Positions 43,250-53,870 of a stretch of 64,000 bases of DNA are shown piece after piece. The position numbers and the translations under genes are program-made. The notes beneath the pieces are model-generated. The model was not told the origin of the DNA and searched no databases. It saw nothing but the letters and a program-made list of their open reading frames with translations. Each line of letters begins with the position of its first letter. The first letter of the stretch is position 1. Source of the stretch: Nilaparvata lugens (Eukaryota > Arthropoda > Insecta > Hemiptera > Delphacidae); NCBI RefSeq assembly GCF_014356525.2, contig NC_052511.1, positions 47,678,182 through 47,742,181 on the forward strand. Reading direction: 5' to 3'.

Positions 43250-43840
43250 AATATTTCGACAGAGTCCCACACAAATGAACTCGCTCACTCACTTCCATCA
43301 CCAACAGACGACGAAATAATTATTATCAGCTGTTTTTCCTAGGATGAATAATAATTATCCTTTTAATGTCCTTCAGCGAGTTTTTTCCAGGGATGAGACT
43401 TAGGGCAATCGAATCTTTATATTATAAACCTACTATGTTCTGAATTTTGTGAGAATCGTTAGAGCCGTTTTCGAGATCCGTAGCAATACAAACATATAAA
43501 CATCTAAACATCTAAAAATCTGAACATTTAAACATCTAAACATCTAAACATCTAAACATCTAAACATCTAAACATCTAAACATCTAAACATCTAAACATC
43601 TAAACATCTAAACATCTAAACATCTAAACATATAAACACCTACACATATAAACATCTAAACATCTAAACATCTAAACATCTAAACATATAAACATCCAAA
43701 CATCTAAACATCTAAACATCTAAACATCCAAACATCTAAACATCTAAACATACAAACATCTAAACATCTAAACATCTAAACATCTAAATATCCAAACATC
43801 TAAACATATAAACAGAAATTGCTCGTTCAATAGTATAGGA
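43250..43840 (-). mobile_element. Helitron-like end, family N copy 2, with satellite
   Basis: On the minus strand it starts at 43840 with TCCTATACTATTGAACGAGC after an A. A 10-bp satellite then expands inside it (43495-43815), followed by ATCTCGAAAACGGCTCTAAC and CGATTGCCCTAAGTCTCATC. The other N copies have at most a few units in this place. Confidence 0.65.
43495..43815. repeat. 10-bp satellite (ACATCTAAAC)n, ~32 units
   Basis: A very regular array with single-base variants (ACATATAAAC, ACATCCAAAC). A short AT-rich seed, AACATATAAACATC, marks the start. Confidence 0.95.
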
Positions 43841-44163
43841 TACCTATAGTGAGATCAGAGTTTTCAAGTCAGCATGATTGTGATTAACATTAGTTTCTTT
43901 GCCTTGTCTGACATTAGACAGAGAAGATAGGTCTGTTTCTAATCCTCCTGTTTCGAAACCTCCACCGTTTCAAAACAGTTCTTTGGCTACTAACAGAGAC
44001 GTGCAATGAAATTACAGTTTATTTAATCTCAATTATCAAACTTCATCTACTCATCTAATAATCAAATAATAATACATAATAAATTGAATACTAATTCTAT
44101 AATCAACTTCTGTATTCAATGTATTCAGTTTCCAAGAACTCGGAACCCTCTCTGTGTGTACTC

Positions 44164-44263
44164 NNNNNNNNNNNNNNNNNNNNNNNNNNNNNNNNNNNNN
44201 NNNNNNNNNNNNNNNNNNNNNNNNNNNNNNNNNNNNNNNNNNNNNNNNNNNNNNNNNNNNNNN
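44164..44263. other. Assembly gap, 100 N
   Basis: Exactly 100 N, a common placeholder for a gap of unknown size. Sequence on either side should not be assumed contiguous at this spacing. Confidence 0.99.
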
Positions 44264-44499
44264 CAGTATTTTAGAAGACAATACTTCCTTTCAAAGCTGT
44301 ATTATTCTTGATTTTATTGATAGGCTATTCCGTTGATTCAAACTCAAAATGAAAAACGATATAAATCCATCTACATACGATCAATTTCCAACTGGAATCC
44401 AGAACACGTCGAGTATGGGAGCTTCACACAGAAAATTATAAACAATGATCTTCTTTAACTAGCTGTACTGCGCGTACTGTCTCTAGCTGAACATTGAAG

Positions 44500-45250
44500 T
44501 AGACTTGTACTCTCTTCAACACATCTGTGTAAATTTGTACTCTCTATAGCCAATACAGTGTGAATTTGTACTCTCTTTAGCAGATCTGTATAAATTTGTA
44601 CTCTCTTTAGCAGATCTGTGTAAATTTGTACTCTCTATAGCCGATAACAGTGTGAATTTGTACTCTCTATAGCCAATAACAGTGTGAATTTGTACTCTCT
44701 ATAGCCAATAACATTGTGAATTTGTACTCTCTTTAGCAGATCTGTGTAAATTTGTACTCTCTATAGCCGATAACAGTGTAAATTTGTACTCTCTTTAGCA
44801 GATCTGTGTGAATTTGTACTCTCTTTAGCAGATCTGTGTAAATTTGTATTCTTTATACCCAATAACAGTGTGAATTTGTACTCTAGCAGATCTGTGTAAA
44901 TCTGTACTCTCTATAGCCGATAGCAGTGTAAATTTGTACTCTCTATAGCAGATATCAGTGTGAATTTGTACTCTCCATAGAAGATAACAGTGTGAATTTG
45001 TACTCTCCATAGAAGATAACAGTGTGAATTTGTACTCTCTTTAGCAGATCTGTGTAAATTTGTTCTCTCTATAGAAGATAGCAGTGTAATTTGTACTCTC
45101 TTTAGCAAATCTGTGTAAATTTGTACTCTCTATAGCAGATAACAGTGTGAATTTGTACTCTCTTTAGCAGATCTGTGTAAATTTGTACTCTCTATAGCCG
45201 ATAACAGTGTGAAATTGTACTCTCTTTAGCAGATAGCAGAGCAGACTTGT
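44500..45250. repeat. Two-variant 30/32-bp minisatellite, ~25 units
   Basis: Every unit carries AATTTGTACTCTCT. Type 1 (30 bp) continues TTAGCAGATCTGTGTA; type 2 (32 bp) continues ATAGCCGATAACAGTGTG. AATTTG begins at 44532, 44563, 44593, 44623, 44655, 44687 and onward. The two types are interspersed, not in separate blocks, with a few hybrids (for example CTCCATAGAAGATAACAG). Minus-strand frames through it are repeat products. Confidence 0.93.
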
Positions 45251-45574
45251 ACTGCATAATAGCAGAGTGGGTATGGAGAGGGAATGCTTTATATTTTTCC
45301 CATTGCAGGGAAACAGAGTGAGAGCTTCAACAGCTTTGCTGTCAGTTTTGATGCAGCCTCAATTTGTCACCAGTCATTCCGCGCAAAAGAAAATGTCAAA
45401 CAACATAAATTATTTGTCGTCTCCTTGTTTACAAGTCATTTAGACAGTCATGACTGTTTTAGAGCGAGAACATATTTTGGCATTCTTTCCATGCGTTTTC
45501 AGAATCAGCAGGCAACAAGCTCTCTGATTGTCTGGGCGCCTGAGAAACGCCTAATATGGTCTCGCCCTTATAGA
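45251..45574. other. Unassigned, with an open frame of unknown status
   Basis: A 115-residue plus-strand frame spans 45284-45631. Its end lies in the left arm of repeat L. I recognise no motif in it. It contains neither simple repeats nor the known families in its first two thirds, so a small exon cannot be excluded, but nothing supports one. Confidence 0.25.
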
Positions 45575-45626
45575 CTCATCCATACAGTTCGTAGGGCCGA
45601 TTTCCGAGGTCGGGATTTAGCTAAGT

Positions 45627-45914
45627 TGTAGACTTTAAACAGCTGGAGTCAGAAAATTGGCTTTACGAAACGGGGAGTAGTCGGAGTTTTTATGATAATC
45701 TTTATTTTCTCATTTTTTTAATTAGAAACGTTTTTCCTTGACGAAATGAAACATTCTGAATAATTCAAAATAGCTGAAACTTTACACTATTTTCTCTTTA
45801 TTGTACTCTGTATTCAATTTTCAAGTTTTTTGAAATTCAATTTGAACGTGGACTGCAACTACGCCCCGTTTCGGAAAGCCAATTTTCTGACTCCAGCTGT
45901 TTAAAGTCTAAAAC
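45627..45914. mobile_element. TIR element K (~288 bp) nested in L
   Basis: TAGACTTTAAACAGCTGGAG on the left and CTCCAGCTGTTTAAAGTCTA on the right are perfect complements, and the arms continue through TCAGAAAATTGGCTTT to about 48 bp. The interior is AT-rich. No coding. Confidence 0.78.
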
Positions 45915-46158
45915 CAAAGACCTTAAAGAGATATAGACCCACAATGCCTATGCCTTCCCAATGATAGCTCTTATTTGAAATTGATGGCCGCCATTGGGGT
46001 ACTTTAGCACGAGATATTATACCTTTAAATTTGTAATACTATAGATTACAAAGGCATTGGTATGTAATAATCTTATAGGTTGCCCCCTCAATGGCCGATT
46101 TCAATTCCAATTACGACACTAGCGCTGCATGTGAGTCTATGCATCTTTAAGGTCGTTG
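45915..46158 (+). mobile_element. Family M copy 3 (~244 bp)
   Basis: Starts CAAAGACCTTAAAGAGATAT and ends GTCTATGCATCTTTAAGGTC, so both inverted ends are present. The most complete copy. Confidence 0.7.
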
Positions 46159-46481
46159 TCTAAAACTTAGCTAAATCCCGAGCTCGGAAACCGGCTGTAT
46201 ACACATTCACATAGAATTATTATTGTAGTTTATTATTTCCTTGTGTTAGATAGTTGTATTCTTTTTTTTTTATTGATCTGTCCGTAGTTAGTTCCGTAAG
46301 TACGTTGATTTTAGCTTGATGGTGGTGCTAAATTAGAGGCTTTCTTTCCCTAAATTGAGTTGTTCCCAATGCATTTTTCTACATTTCTAAAGTAAATTCA
46401 TATTTGAGAGAGTTAGATAATATGGATGTTTGTCAAGCTCTTCTCCACATCATCCCTGTTTCAAATCACAAATAACTATTA

Positions 46482-46872
46482 GGCTCAACTCACACTTACG
46501 CAACTCAGGTCGAGAAGAGACTCGACTCTAGTCGAGAGCATGTGCTTCCAAATGGTGACACTCAGACCAGACCATCGACTCTAGTCTCGCAATTGTCACC
46601 ATTTGAAACACAAGCTCTCGACTAGAGTCGAGTCTCTTCTCGACCTAATAATATCGAGTGACTTGGCTGGCTGAGGTCTGGTGTCAGAGTTTTCAGGTCG
46701 CAACTGATCAATTTCTGGGCCTCTGACATGACCCGAGGACTGCTTTTAAGGCAGCCGGGACCGACAGATTAGCGTGTTCATCCGAAAAATGAGAGTGGCC
46801 CGAGATAAATATCTTGCCCGGGTAAAAGATAAATATCTTCTCGACCTGAGTCGCGTAAGTGTGAGTTGAGCC
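46482..46872. mobile_element. TIR element S (391 bp), Harbinger-like
   Basis: Left GGCTCAACTCACACTTACGC, right GCGTAAGTGTGAGTTGAGCC, perfect over at least 20 bp, then CTCAGGTCGAGAAG arms. TTA flanks both ends (46479-46481, 46873-46875), the 3-bp duplication typical of PIF/Harbinger. An inner inverted pair (GAGACTCGACTCTAGTCGAG and its complement) spans 46515-46645. Non-coding. Confidence 0.83.
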
Positions 46873-47072
46873 TTAGACTAGAATATAATTAGCCTCATAA
46901 TATCTTAACCGAATCTCTAATTGAGAAATAACTGAATATATCTATTAATTCTGATAAAAATTAGGCTTTTTACACCCCTGCGCTACATGATTCCAATAAA
47001 ACTGATGATTGAATCGAGCCTGGAAATCTCTTTTGACTCTTCGACGGAAAGCAGAAGGCTTAAATGAAAAAT

Positions 47073-47180
47073 GAAGGCGAGCGAAGTGAGCCTGCTCATC
47101 CTATTTCTGGATGATCCACCCGGAAATTCAGGGGGCGGAGACTCCTGACCAGACGGATGAGGCGAGCGAAGCGAGCCTGC
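47073..47180 (+). mobile_element. Helitron-like 3' end related to element 1
   Basis: GGCGAGCGAAGTGAGCCTGC, GACGGATGAGGCGAGCGAAG and CGAGCCTGCCGGTTAG before T match the last ~110 bp of 23010-23709 in order. It ends TTAG|T instead of CTAG|T. The 5' end was not found. Confidence 0.65.
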
Positions 47181-47189
47181 CGGTTAGTT

Positions 47190-48440
47190 TACGATAAAAT
47201 TTTGGAGTCGAAGTAGGCTAGAAGGTATCTAGCTAGAATAGAACAATCTATTTGTTTTCTAGCGATATTTCTACTAAATAATCGACCCTCGTATTGATGA
47301 AGAAATGTGAGATAGAATAAAATATCCCTGGAATCATTAGAATTGATAACATTTTTAGTTCGTAATGTTTGACAATTCAGCTGAAATGAAGCCATTTCTT
47401 GAAATATGATAATTATCTGTATACTTAGAAAACACCCCTCGTATACTTAGAATACTAGTGAAATACAATAAATTTCATTAAAGCAGTATGAAGAAATTTT
47501 TGGATCGAAGTACTAGTAAAATAAACAAAAATTTGAAATAATTACATTCTTAAAATCTTTCTACTAAAAACATCCCTTGTAAACATCTGAATAAGGATTC
47601 ATAATAACTACGTAAAGTCAGAATCGGCGATTTTCAGATTCCTCTAACCGGTAACGTAAACGTATCGGTAATACAGAACGTTGGAGATTGTAACGTCGAC
47701 TGTAACGTTTAATGACATCTCCTCTCCCACTATATTGCGTTTTGTAATATATTCATAAAATATTAAAATAGCTATTAGAAGAGATAATAGAGTAGATTAT
47801 TTGTATAATAAATTATACCATCCACCTTTAAAATAGTGATAAGTAAGAAGATAAACTCAGAAATAATTCTATAATCATTCTTAGGTTCGTAGCAACATCC
47901 ACTCTCACTTTGTAAGAGTCTATCACCTTTAATAGAGTCTGATGCATTCTGGTATCATCTTGTACCAATCCCCAAGGCCGGAGCTTGAAATTTAATTTGT
48001 AAGGTTTGAGGTTATGTTGACCCAAATTTTGAAATTATCTCATTTTAAACAAAAAACCCATCTCCACCCCCCACCACCTATCAAATTCTTATTAAAATAC
48101 GTATCTCATAAACTTTTGAGCATAGATAACAGTCACAAATTCAAAATAATAAAATTATCTCATAAAAACACATACAATGTCCTTGAAAGTCGATCGGAAT
48201 TTGCACAAATTTGAAGATATGTTTTTAGTGATAAAAATGTATTTCACAGGACACTAATCACTGATTACGATTGCAGAATCATAATTAACTAGTTTTAAAC
48301 CGCGAAAATTGATTTTAAAAGCGAATTAATTCATAATTTTGAACAACGCTAAAGGTCAACCAACTCGCGTAAGAACGAACTGAACGACTGACGGACTGAC
48401 TCGTCATTCGATGACGGAAATGTTTCAGCGCTAGAGGAGG
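47190..48440. other. Longest unassigned stretch (~1.25 kb)
   Basis: AT-rich with no recognised repeat. Short frames are present but none has a motif. If this locus holds host regulatory or intronic DNA, this and 51540-52500 are the likeliest places. Confidence 0.4.
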
Positions 48441-48450
48441 GAGCGCTGTA

Positions 48451-48565
48451 TAGTGAAGTCCACGTTATAATGGCAGTGGAGAAAGATAACAGAGCAACGT
48501 TTCCGATTCTCTGCCTTACCACTGCCTTCTCTAGAGGATAGCTGATCCCGGTATCTTATTATATT
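48451..48565 (+). mobile_element. Family C left end, truncated (copy 9)
   Basis: TAGTGAAGTCCACGTTATAA after TA, then the internal CAACGTTTCCGATTCTCTG, and stops near GATCCCGGTATC. No right end. Confidence 0.7.
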
Positions 48566-48580
48566 AAAGCTGCATAGACA

Positions 48581-49283
48581 AAAATCTGGTGTGGCGCACT
48601 CACACAACTTTCCTTGCCGTTATGAAAATTGATCACTGACGCTAGTGTTCCCGCGCATCTCAGTCTACTATTCAATATTTGAGCCAGCTGGTGACAAGGC
48701 AATAACGCTGGACACACACATGAGGTCTGCTATCTCTTCATAGTGAATGATTTAATAGAATCAACAATAATTTGCAATTGAATAATCACATTTTCTCGAA
48801 TTTAAAGCTTATTTTCAATTTTAGGTGAAAATGTTACTGAACATTAATTGTAGAGATTTTCATGCTCAATCTACTCCACTTGATTTTTTTTGTTTCAATT
48901 GTATCTGGAGCCTGATAATTGGGAATCTAACTGCATTGATGGGGCGGAGCTCCTGAAATTTTTACAGATATGGGACTTGTGGCATTTGATAGAGCTTATC
49001 GATGACTATTTTAGGTATGAATTTGATCAAAATCGTTGGAGCCGTTTCCGAGAAAAACACGAAAAACCCTTTTTTTGGCAACATTTTCGCCATTTTAGCC
49101 GCCATCTTGAATTGCATTTGTTCGAAATTGTTCGTGTCGGATCATTATAGTGAAAGGACCTTAAGTTCAAAATTTCAAGTCATTCCGTTAATTGGGAGAT
49201 GAGATATCGTGTACACAGACGCACATACACTCATACACACACAACACACACAACACACACACCACACACACACACACCCACAC

Positions 49284-49317
<34 letters not shown>

Positions 49318-49322
49318 ACACA

Positions 49323-49353
<31 letters not shown>

Positions 49354-49459
49354 CACCCACACACACACACACACACACACAACACACCACACACACACAC
49401 ACACACCCACACACAACACACCACACACACACCCACCACACACACACCACACCCACACA

Positions 49460-49499
<40 letters not shown>

Positions 49500-49749
49500 A
49501 CACACACACACACACACACACCACACACACCCACACACACCACACCCACACACACACACACACACACCCACACACACACACACACACCACACACCACACA
49601 CCACAACACACGTACATACAGACCAATACCCAAAACCAGTTTTTTGGACTCAGGGGACCTTGAAATGTATAGAAATTTAGAAATTGGGGTACCTTAATTA
49701 TTTTCGGAAGCAATACTTTCCTTACCTATGGTAATAGGGCAAGGAAGTA
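48581..49749 (-). repeat. Family B copy 5 with very long CA tract (1.17 kb)
   Basis: Reverse orientation, from AAAATCTGGTGTGGCGCACT to GGTAATAGGGCAAGGAAGT. The internal CA tract spans about 49231-49610 (~380 bp) with many ACCAC, ACCCAC and ACAACAC interruptions. This expansion makes the copy about 340 bp longer than copy 4. Long Thr/His or Cys/Val frames are artefacts. Confidence 0.85.
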
Positions 49750-49820
49750 AAAATTCACAGCCCAGCCGTATTCTCACAGAGAAAATCTGATGTAATATTG
49801 ACTGTTCATTCTTTTTTGAA

Positions 49821-50048
49821 ATAATAAAGAAAGAACTGGCTTATACACGTACGGTATAAGAAATTCACGAATGACGCATCATCATGTCTGAACTACTGGA
49901 CTGATTAACTTGAAATTTTGCATATAGATACTTAATTTACCGAGGATTGTTATAGGCTTATTTTGGATTCTTCAAGATCTCAGTAGGTCAAGTTTTCAGG
50001 CTGTCAAGTTTTTGATTGGACCCTTACGGAGCACGGGTTACCGGCCAG
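49821..50048 (+). mobile_element. Helitron-like element 3 (~228 bp)
   Basis: Shares AACTGGCTTATACACGTACG, AATGACGCATCATCA and GATTAACTTGAAATTT with the element at 55396-55604. Ends GAGCACGGGTTACCGGCCAG before T. The CACGGGTTACC word close to a CYAG|T end is also at 55392. Confidence 0.6.
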
Positions 50049-50187
50049 TTATCAATAATCTGAATAGGAAATTTCTGGTGCACCTAATTAAGACTAGAAA
50101 TTGAAAATAGATTGAAGAGATTAAAAGCAAATCATTTTCTTTATTATATTATAGATTCTATTGGAATGAAATTTGATATCACTTCCA

Positions 50188-50310
50188 ATATGCAAGAGTA
50201 TTACTTGAAATTCAACGAGAGAGGTAGGCCTACTTAATGAGATAGAAATTTGCATGGAATGATGCAATTCAATTTCAACTTTTACCAGAGAGTAGATCTC
50301 TCTCGCTCAC
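50188..50310 (+). repeat. Direct-repeat unit, copy 1 of 3
   Basis: AATATGCAAGAGTATTACTT through TTTACCAGAGAGTAGATCTC. Copies 2 and 3 lie at 50999-51117 and 51426-51540. Each is followed by CT-rich DNA, so a unit-CT-(O) block has been duplicated. Confidence 0.85.
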
Positions 50311-50317
50311 TTTCTCA

Positions 50318-50379
<62 letters not shown>

Positions 50380-50386
50380 GGAGTGA
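50311..50386. repeat. (CT)n microsatellite
   Basis: About 35 CT units, nearly pure from 50322. Confidence 0.97.
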
Positions 50387-50475
50387 TCCGTCAAAAATAA
50401 TAAAATATTATTATTATGTGATTAATAACAGTTTTGTTCGTTTTTCAGTCTGATCCGGCACCAGAAGAATGGACT

Positions 50476-50725
50476 GAGGATGGGGTGGTCTAGTGGATAG
50501 AGTGCTTGCGTAGCAGCATAGAGATCCCGGGTTCGAACCCTCTCATTACCAGAAGTTTTTTAACCAGATCACTCCCGTGTCATCGGATGGGCACGGTAAA
50601 ATGTCGGTCCCGGCTGAAGTAAGACAGTCGTGAGGCCCATTGACGGCTTAAATTATATATTCAGGCGGTGGGACCTTCCCGAAAGGGACTCCCCACCAAC
50701 AAAAGCCATACGAATTTACTTTACT
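50476..50725 (+). mobile_element. tRNA-derived SINE (~250 bp)
   Basis: The head has an A box TGGTCTAGTGGATAGAG (50486-50502) and a B box GGTTCGAACCC (50530-50540), the internal Pol III promoter of tRNA genes. The tRNA cloverleaf is degenerate. The body contains GGGCACGGTAAAATGTCGGT and CCCGGCTGAAGTAAGAC, and the 3' end is TTTACTTTACTTTT. SINEs are copied by a partner LINE; none can be assigned here. It is joined directly to a truncated family O copy. Confidence 0.78.
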
Positions 50726-50930
50726 TTTATGTAGATGCATAACAATATAATTATCTATAGTTATTATATTACAAATTGCTTTTTCATATCATATACAGTT
50801 CAATAATTATTTTCTTAGTCTATATTATGTAAATTCATCTATAATTTTGCTGTTTAATAAGCTATTGGTATAAGTGTATAAGCCAGTATATATTGTAGTC
50901 TACATAAATAAAGTACTCAATCAATCAATC
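50726..50930 (+). mobile_element. Family O copy 4, 5'-truncated
   Basis: Begins TTTATGTAGATGCATAACAA and ends AATAAAGTACTCAATCAATC. The ORF part is missing, its place taken by the SINE. CT microsatellite follows the tail directly. Confidence 0.75.
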
Positions 50931-50998
50931 TCTCTCTCTCACACACACATACACACGCACTCCCTCCTTCTCTCTCCACTCTCTCTCATTTTCTCTTT

Positions 50999-51117
50999 GA
51001 ATATGCAAGAGTATTACTTAAAATTCCACGAGAGAGGTACTTAATGACATAGAAATTCGCATGTAATAATGCAATTCAATTTCAACTTCTACCAGAGAGT
51101 AGAACTCTCTCTCTCAC
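50999..51117 (+). repeat. Direct-repeat unit, copy 2 of 3
   Basis: AATATGCAAGAGTATTACTT through TCTACCAGAGAGTAGAACTC, closely matching copies 1 and 3. Confidence 0.85.
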
Positions 51118-51413
51118 TTTTGGTAGAGAGTTAGTGGGGAGGATATTTTTAATATTCTTTCCGAAGAATGGACATTGATCTGTCCAAAGCTCCGCCAATT
51201 TATGTAGATGCATAACAAGATAATATCTATAGCTATTATATTACAAATTACTTTTTCATATCATATACAGTTCAATGATTATTTTCTTAGTCTATATTAT
51301 GTAAATTCATCTATAATTTTGCTGTATTGTAAGCTATTGTATATAAGTGTATAAGCCAGTATATTGTAATCTACATAAATAAAGTACTCAATCAATCAAT
51401 CAATCAATCAATC
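51117..51413 (+). mobile_element. Family O copy 5, longest form
   Basis: Sense on plus: TTTTGGTAGAGAGTTAGTGG, the frame GEDIFNILSEEWTLICPK then RQFM and stop, AATAAAGTACT, and a (CAAT)n tail of about 7 units. It lies between direct-repeat units 2 and 3. Confidence 0.8.
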
Positions 51414-51425
51414 CCATTTTCTCTT

Positions 51426-51540
51426 GAATATGCAAGAGTATTACTTAAAATTCCACGAGAGAGCTACTTAATGACATAGAAATTCGCATGTAATGATGCA
51501 ATCAATTTCAACTTCTACAGAGAGTAGAACTCTCTCTCAC
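51426..51540 (+). repeat. Direct-repeat unit, copy 3 of 3
   Basis: AATATGCAAGAGTATTACTT through ACAGAGAGTAGAACTCTCTC. Confidence 0.85.
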
Positions 51541-52507
51541 TCTCTTTCTCTCTCTCACACACACTCACTCCCTCCTTCTATCTCACACACTCTCTCTCAT
51601 TTCCTCTTTGAATCAAATTATTTTTTGAATCAGTGAATATAGGATGTTAAATATTTCATCCGCTCTCAATACAGAAAAATAAATATTAGCTGATTTTCAA
51701 CCCATGATCAAACGCAATGCAATTGCTTTGAAGTGTTCAACACGACTGTTCGTTCTCATAATAAAAATAAATTAGAATTGATAGATTATTATCCCTTTGT
51801 GGCTCTTGTTGGAGAGAGAAAAAAAATAGTATCGCACAATAATAATCATGACGGATGCATTGAAAGAGAAAGACAATGATAACATTTTTAAGTGAAACGT
51901 GAATTATTGTATGTTGGAGAGAGACAGGAAATAATATTCCTCACAACAATATGAATGTATCATGCATGAATAAAGAAAGACACTGATAACATTTTCAAGT
52001 GAAACGTGAATTTATCGGTTGTTGAAGAGAGACAGGAAATAATATTCCTCACAATAATATGAATGTATCATGAATAAAGGAAGACAATGATAGAATTTTC
52101 AAGTGTACCATTGTGCAGCATAAATTTATTGGGATTAGTTCCACTCGTGCTGTATGAAATTTGAATAATTCCAATTGATGGATTAAATGAGATGGAAATG
52201 AATTGAAATTCATAAAATTTGTTCTCTGTTGTGGACTGAGATGCGTCTTAGTCTAATTTTTTTTTCCAGTACAGGATATTTTGTTTAAAAACTCGGACAA
52301 CTTTGGATACACTTTGAAAATTCGGACTCACCTATCAAGCAGAGGAATATTATACTGAGGATGCGGTTCCACTTGATTATCTGGAAGTAGAATATTTCAA
52401 ATCAGTTCCAATCTTTCACAAACTAGCCTGAAAATATAGTATTATTGTAGAAGAAAATAATACTCTTAAAACCCTTCTACTATACTCTAATGATCAATTT
52501 GTTCGAT
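51541..52507. other. Unassigned, with a ~100-bp imperfect triplicate
   Basis: GTTGGAGAGAGACAGGAAAT (51912), GTTGAAGAGAGACAGGAAAT (52020) and GTTGGAGAGAGAAAAAAAAT (51808) mark three diverged units, each followed by ATTCCTCACAATAATATGAA-like sequence and AAAGACAATGATAAC. Otherwise no repeat or gene recognised. Confidence 0.55.
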
Positions 52508-52519
52508 ACATGCCAGTTT

Positions 52520-52820
52520 TTGTGTAGTCGAGAAGTTGATACTGTGGTAATTGTGGTAATATTGAATGAAAAAGACTGAGAAATTGTCAAAAAACCACTG
52601 ATTTATTGATAATTAGAAAGACCGGTTTCGGTTATTACACCATTGTCAATCTCTGATAATCCATTGTTTATCAGAGATTGACAATGGTATCCGAGATTGA
52701 CAATGTATCAGAGATTGACAATGGTATCAGAGATTGACAATGGTGTAATTACCGAAACCGGTCTTTTCTAATTATCAATAAATCAGTGTTTTTTGACAAT
52801 TTCTCAGTCTTTTTCATTCA
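52520..52820 (+). mobile_element. Family Q copy 1, full form (301 bp) with 12-bp duplication
   Basis: ACATGCCAGTTT occurs at 52508-52519 and 52821-52832, flanking the element exactly. It starts TTGTGTAGTCGAGAAGTTGA and ends CTTTTTCATTCA. About 90-bp inverted arms (GACTGAGAAATTGTC, GATTTATTGATAATTAGAAA, GACCGGTTTCGG and complements) enclose a TATCAGAGATTGACAATGG tandem (about 3.5 units, 52670-52745). The outer first ~40 bp are not part of the hairpin. No coding. Long duplications suggest insertion by target-primed reverse transcription. Confidence 0.85.
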
Positions 52821-52962
52821 ACATGCCAGTTTGTTATAACTTACATGGGAATGAAATGAATATGAAAACTTGTATGAAATAAAAGTACGCATCTTTATTG
52901 GGTGAGCATCAATCGTTCGACAAGACAAGACAAGACAACTCCTCGTTGCCCAGTTGACTTTT

Positions 52963-53280
52963 TTAACAGTGATGCCATTTCTATATTTTATTGTCATTTT
53001 CAATATAGTTATCTACAATGTAGAAGAGTATCATTGTAGATATTATTGTGATATTATTGTAGTATTATTGTAGAATTGAATAGTTCTTCTACATTGTAGA
53101 AGAAAAATGAATTTCCAATAATATTGATCTAAATTATTGTAGTATTATTAAATAATTCTTCTACATTGTAGAAGAAAAATAAATTTCCAATAAGATTGAT
53201 CTAATTTGTTCCTTTTTTGAGCTTTTTATGAGCGTTCAAACTGTTGAAATTTGACTTTGAACTCGACTAATGAACTTTTT
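52963..53280 (+). repeat. Direct repeat flanking family B copy 6, left
   Basis: TTTTTAACAGTGATGCCATT through TTTGAACTCGACTAATGAAC. It matches 54195-54455. The left copy has an extra internal duplication of AATAATTCTTCTACATTGTA plus about 60 bp. Confidence 0.8.
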
Positions 53281-53556
53281 TAATTTCCTTGCCCTATTAC
53301 CATAGGTAAGGAAAGTATTGCTTTTCAAAAAAATTTAAGGTACCCTAATTTCATATTTTCTATACGTTTCAAGGTCCCCTGAGTCCAAAAACATGATTTT
53401 TGGGTGTTGGTCTGTGTGTGTGTGTGGTGTGTGTGTGTGTGGTGGTGTGTGTGTGTGTATGAGTGTATTGCTTTCCAAAAAAAATTAAGGTACCCTAATT
53501 CATGTTTTCTATACGTTCAAGGTCCCCTGAGTCCAAAAACATGATTTTTGGGTGTG

Positions 53557-53595
<39 letters not shown>

Positions 53596-53800
53596 GTGTG
53601 TGTGTGTGTTGTGTGTTGTGTGTGTGTGTGTGTTGTGTGTGGTGTGTGTGTGTGTGGTGTGTGTGTGTGTGTATGTGTGTGTGTGTATGAGTGTATTGCT
53701 TTCCAAAAAAAAATTAAGGTACCCTAATTTCATGTTTTCTATACGTTTCAAGGTCCCCTGAGTCCAAAAACATGATTTTTGGTGTTGGTCTGTGTGTGTG

Positions 53801-53870
<70 letters not shown>

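Larger units (their letters stand above)
45575..46200. mobile_element. Repeat L (outer arms) enclosing K and M
   Basis: Outer arms: TTCCGAGGTCGGGATTTAGC near 45602 and GCTAAATCCCGAGCTCGGAA near 46170, an inverted pair of about 45 bp. Between them lie element K and family M copy 3. L is either an older element broken by the others or a compound unit. Confidence 0.6.

Noticed and set aside
43495..43815. Possible CRISPR-like array
   Set aside because: The 10-bp units are directly adjacent with no unique spacers, and the context is insect repeat DNA.
44500..45250. Repeats with spacers, or a repeat-containing protein on the minus strand
   Set aside because: Units of 30 and 32 bp are contiguous and not multiples of a common codon length; open frames are short and accidental.
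45284..45631. 115-residue frame as a host gene
   Set aside because: No known motif, no splice or promoter evidence, and its C-terminal third is in the left arm of repeat L. Kept only as an unassigned note.
49175..49713. Long Cys/Val-rich and Thr/His-rich frames on both strands
   Set aside because: They come from the expanded CA/GT tract of family B copy 5 and are open in every frame.
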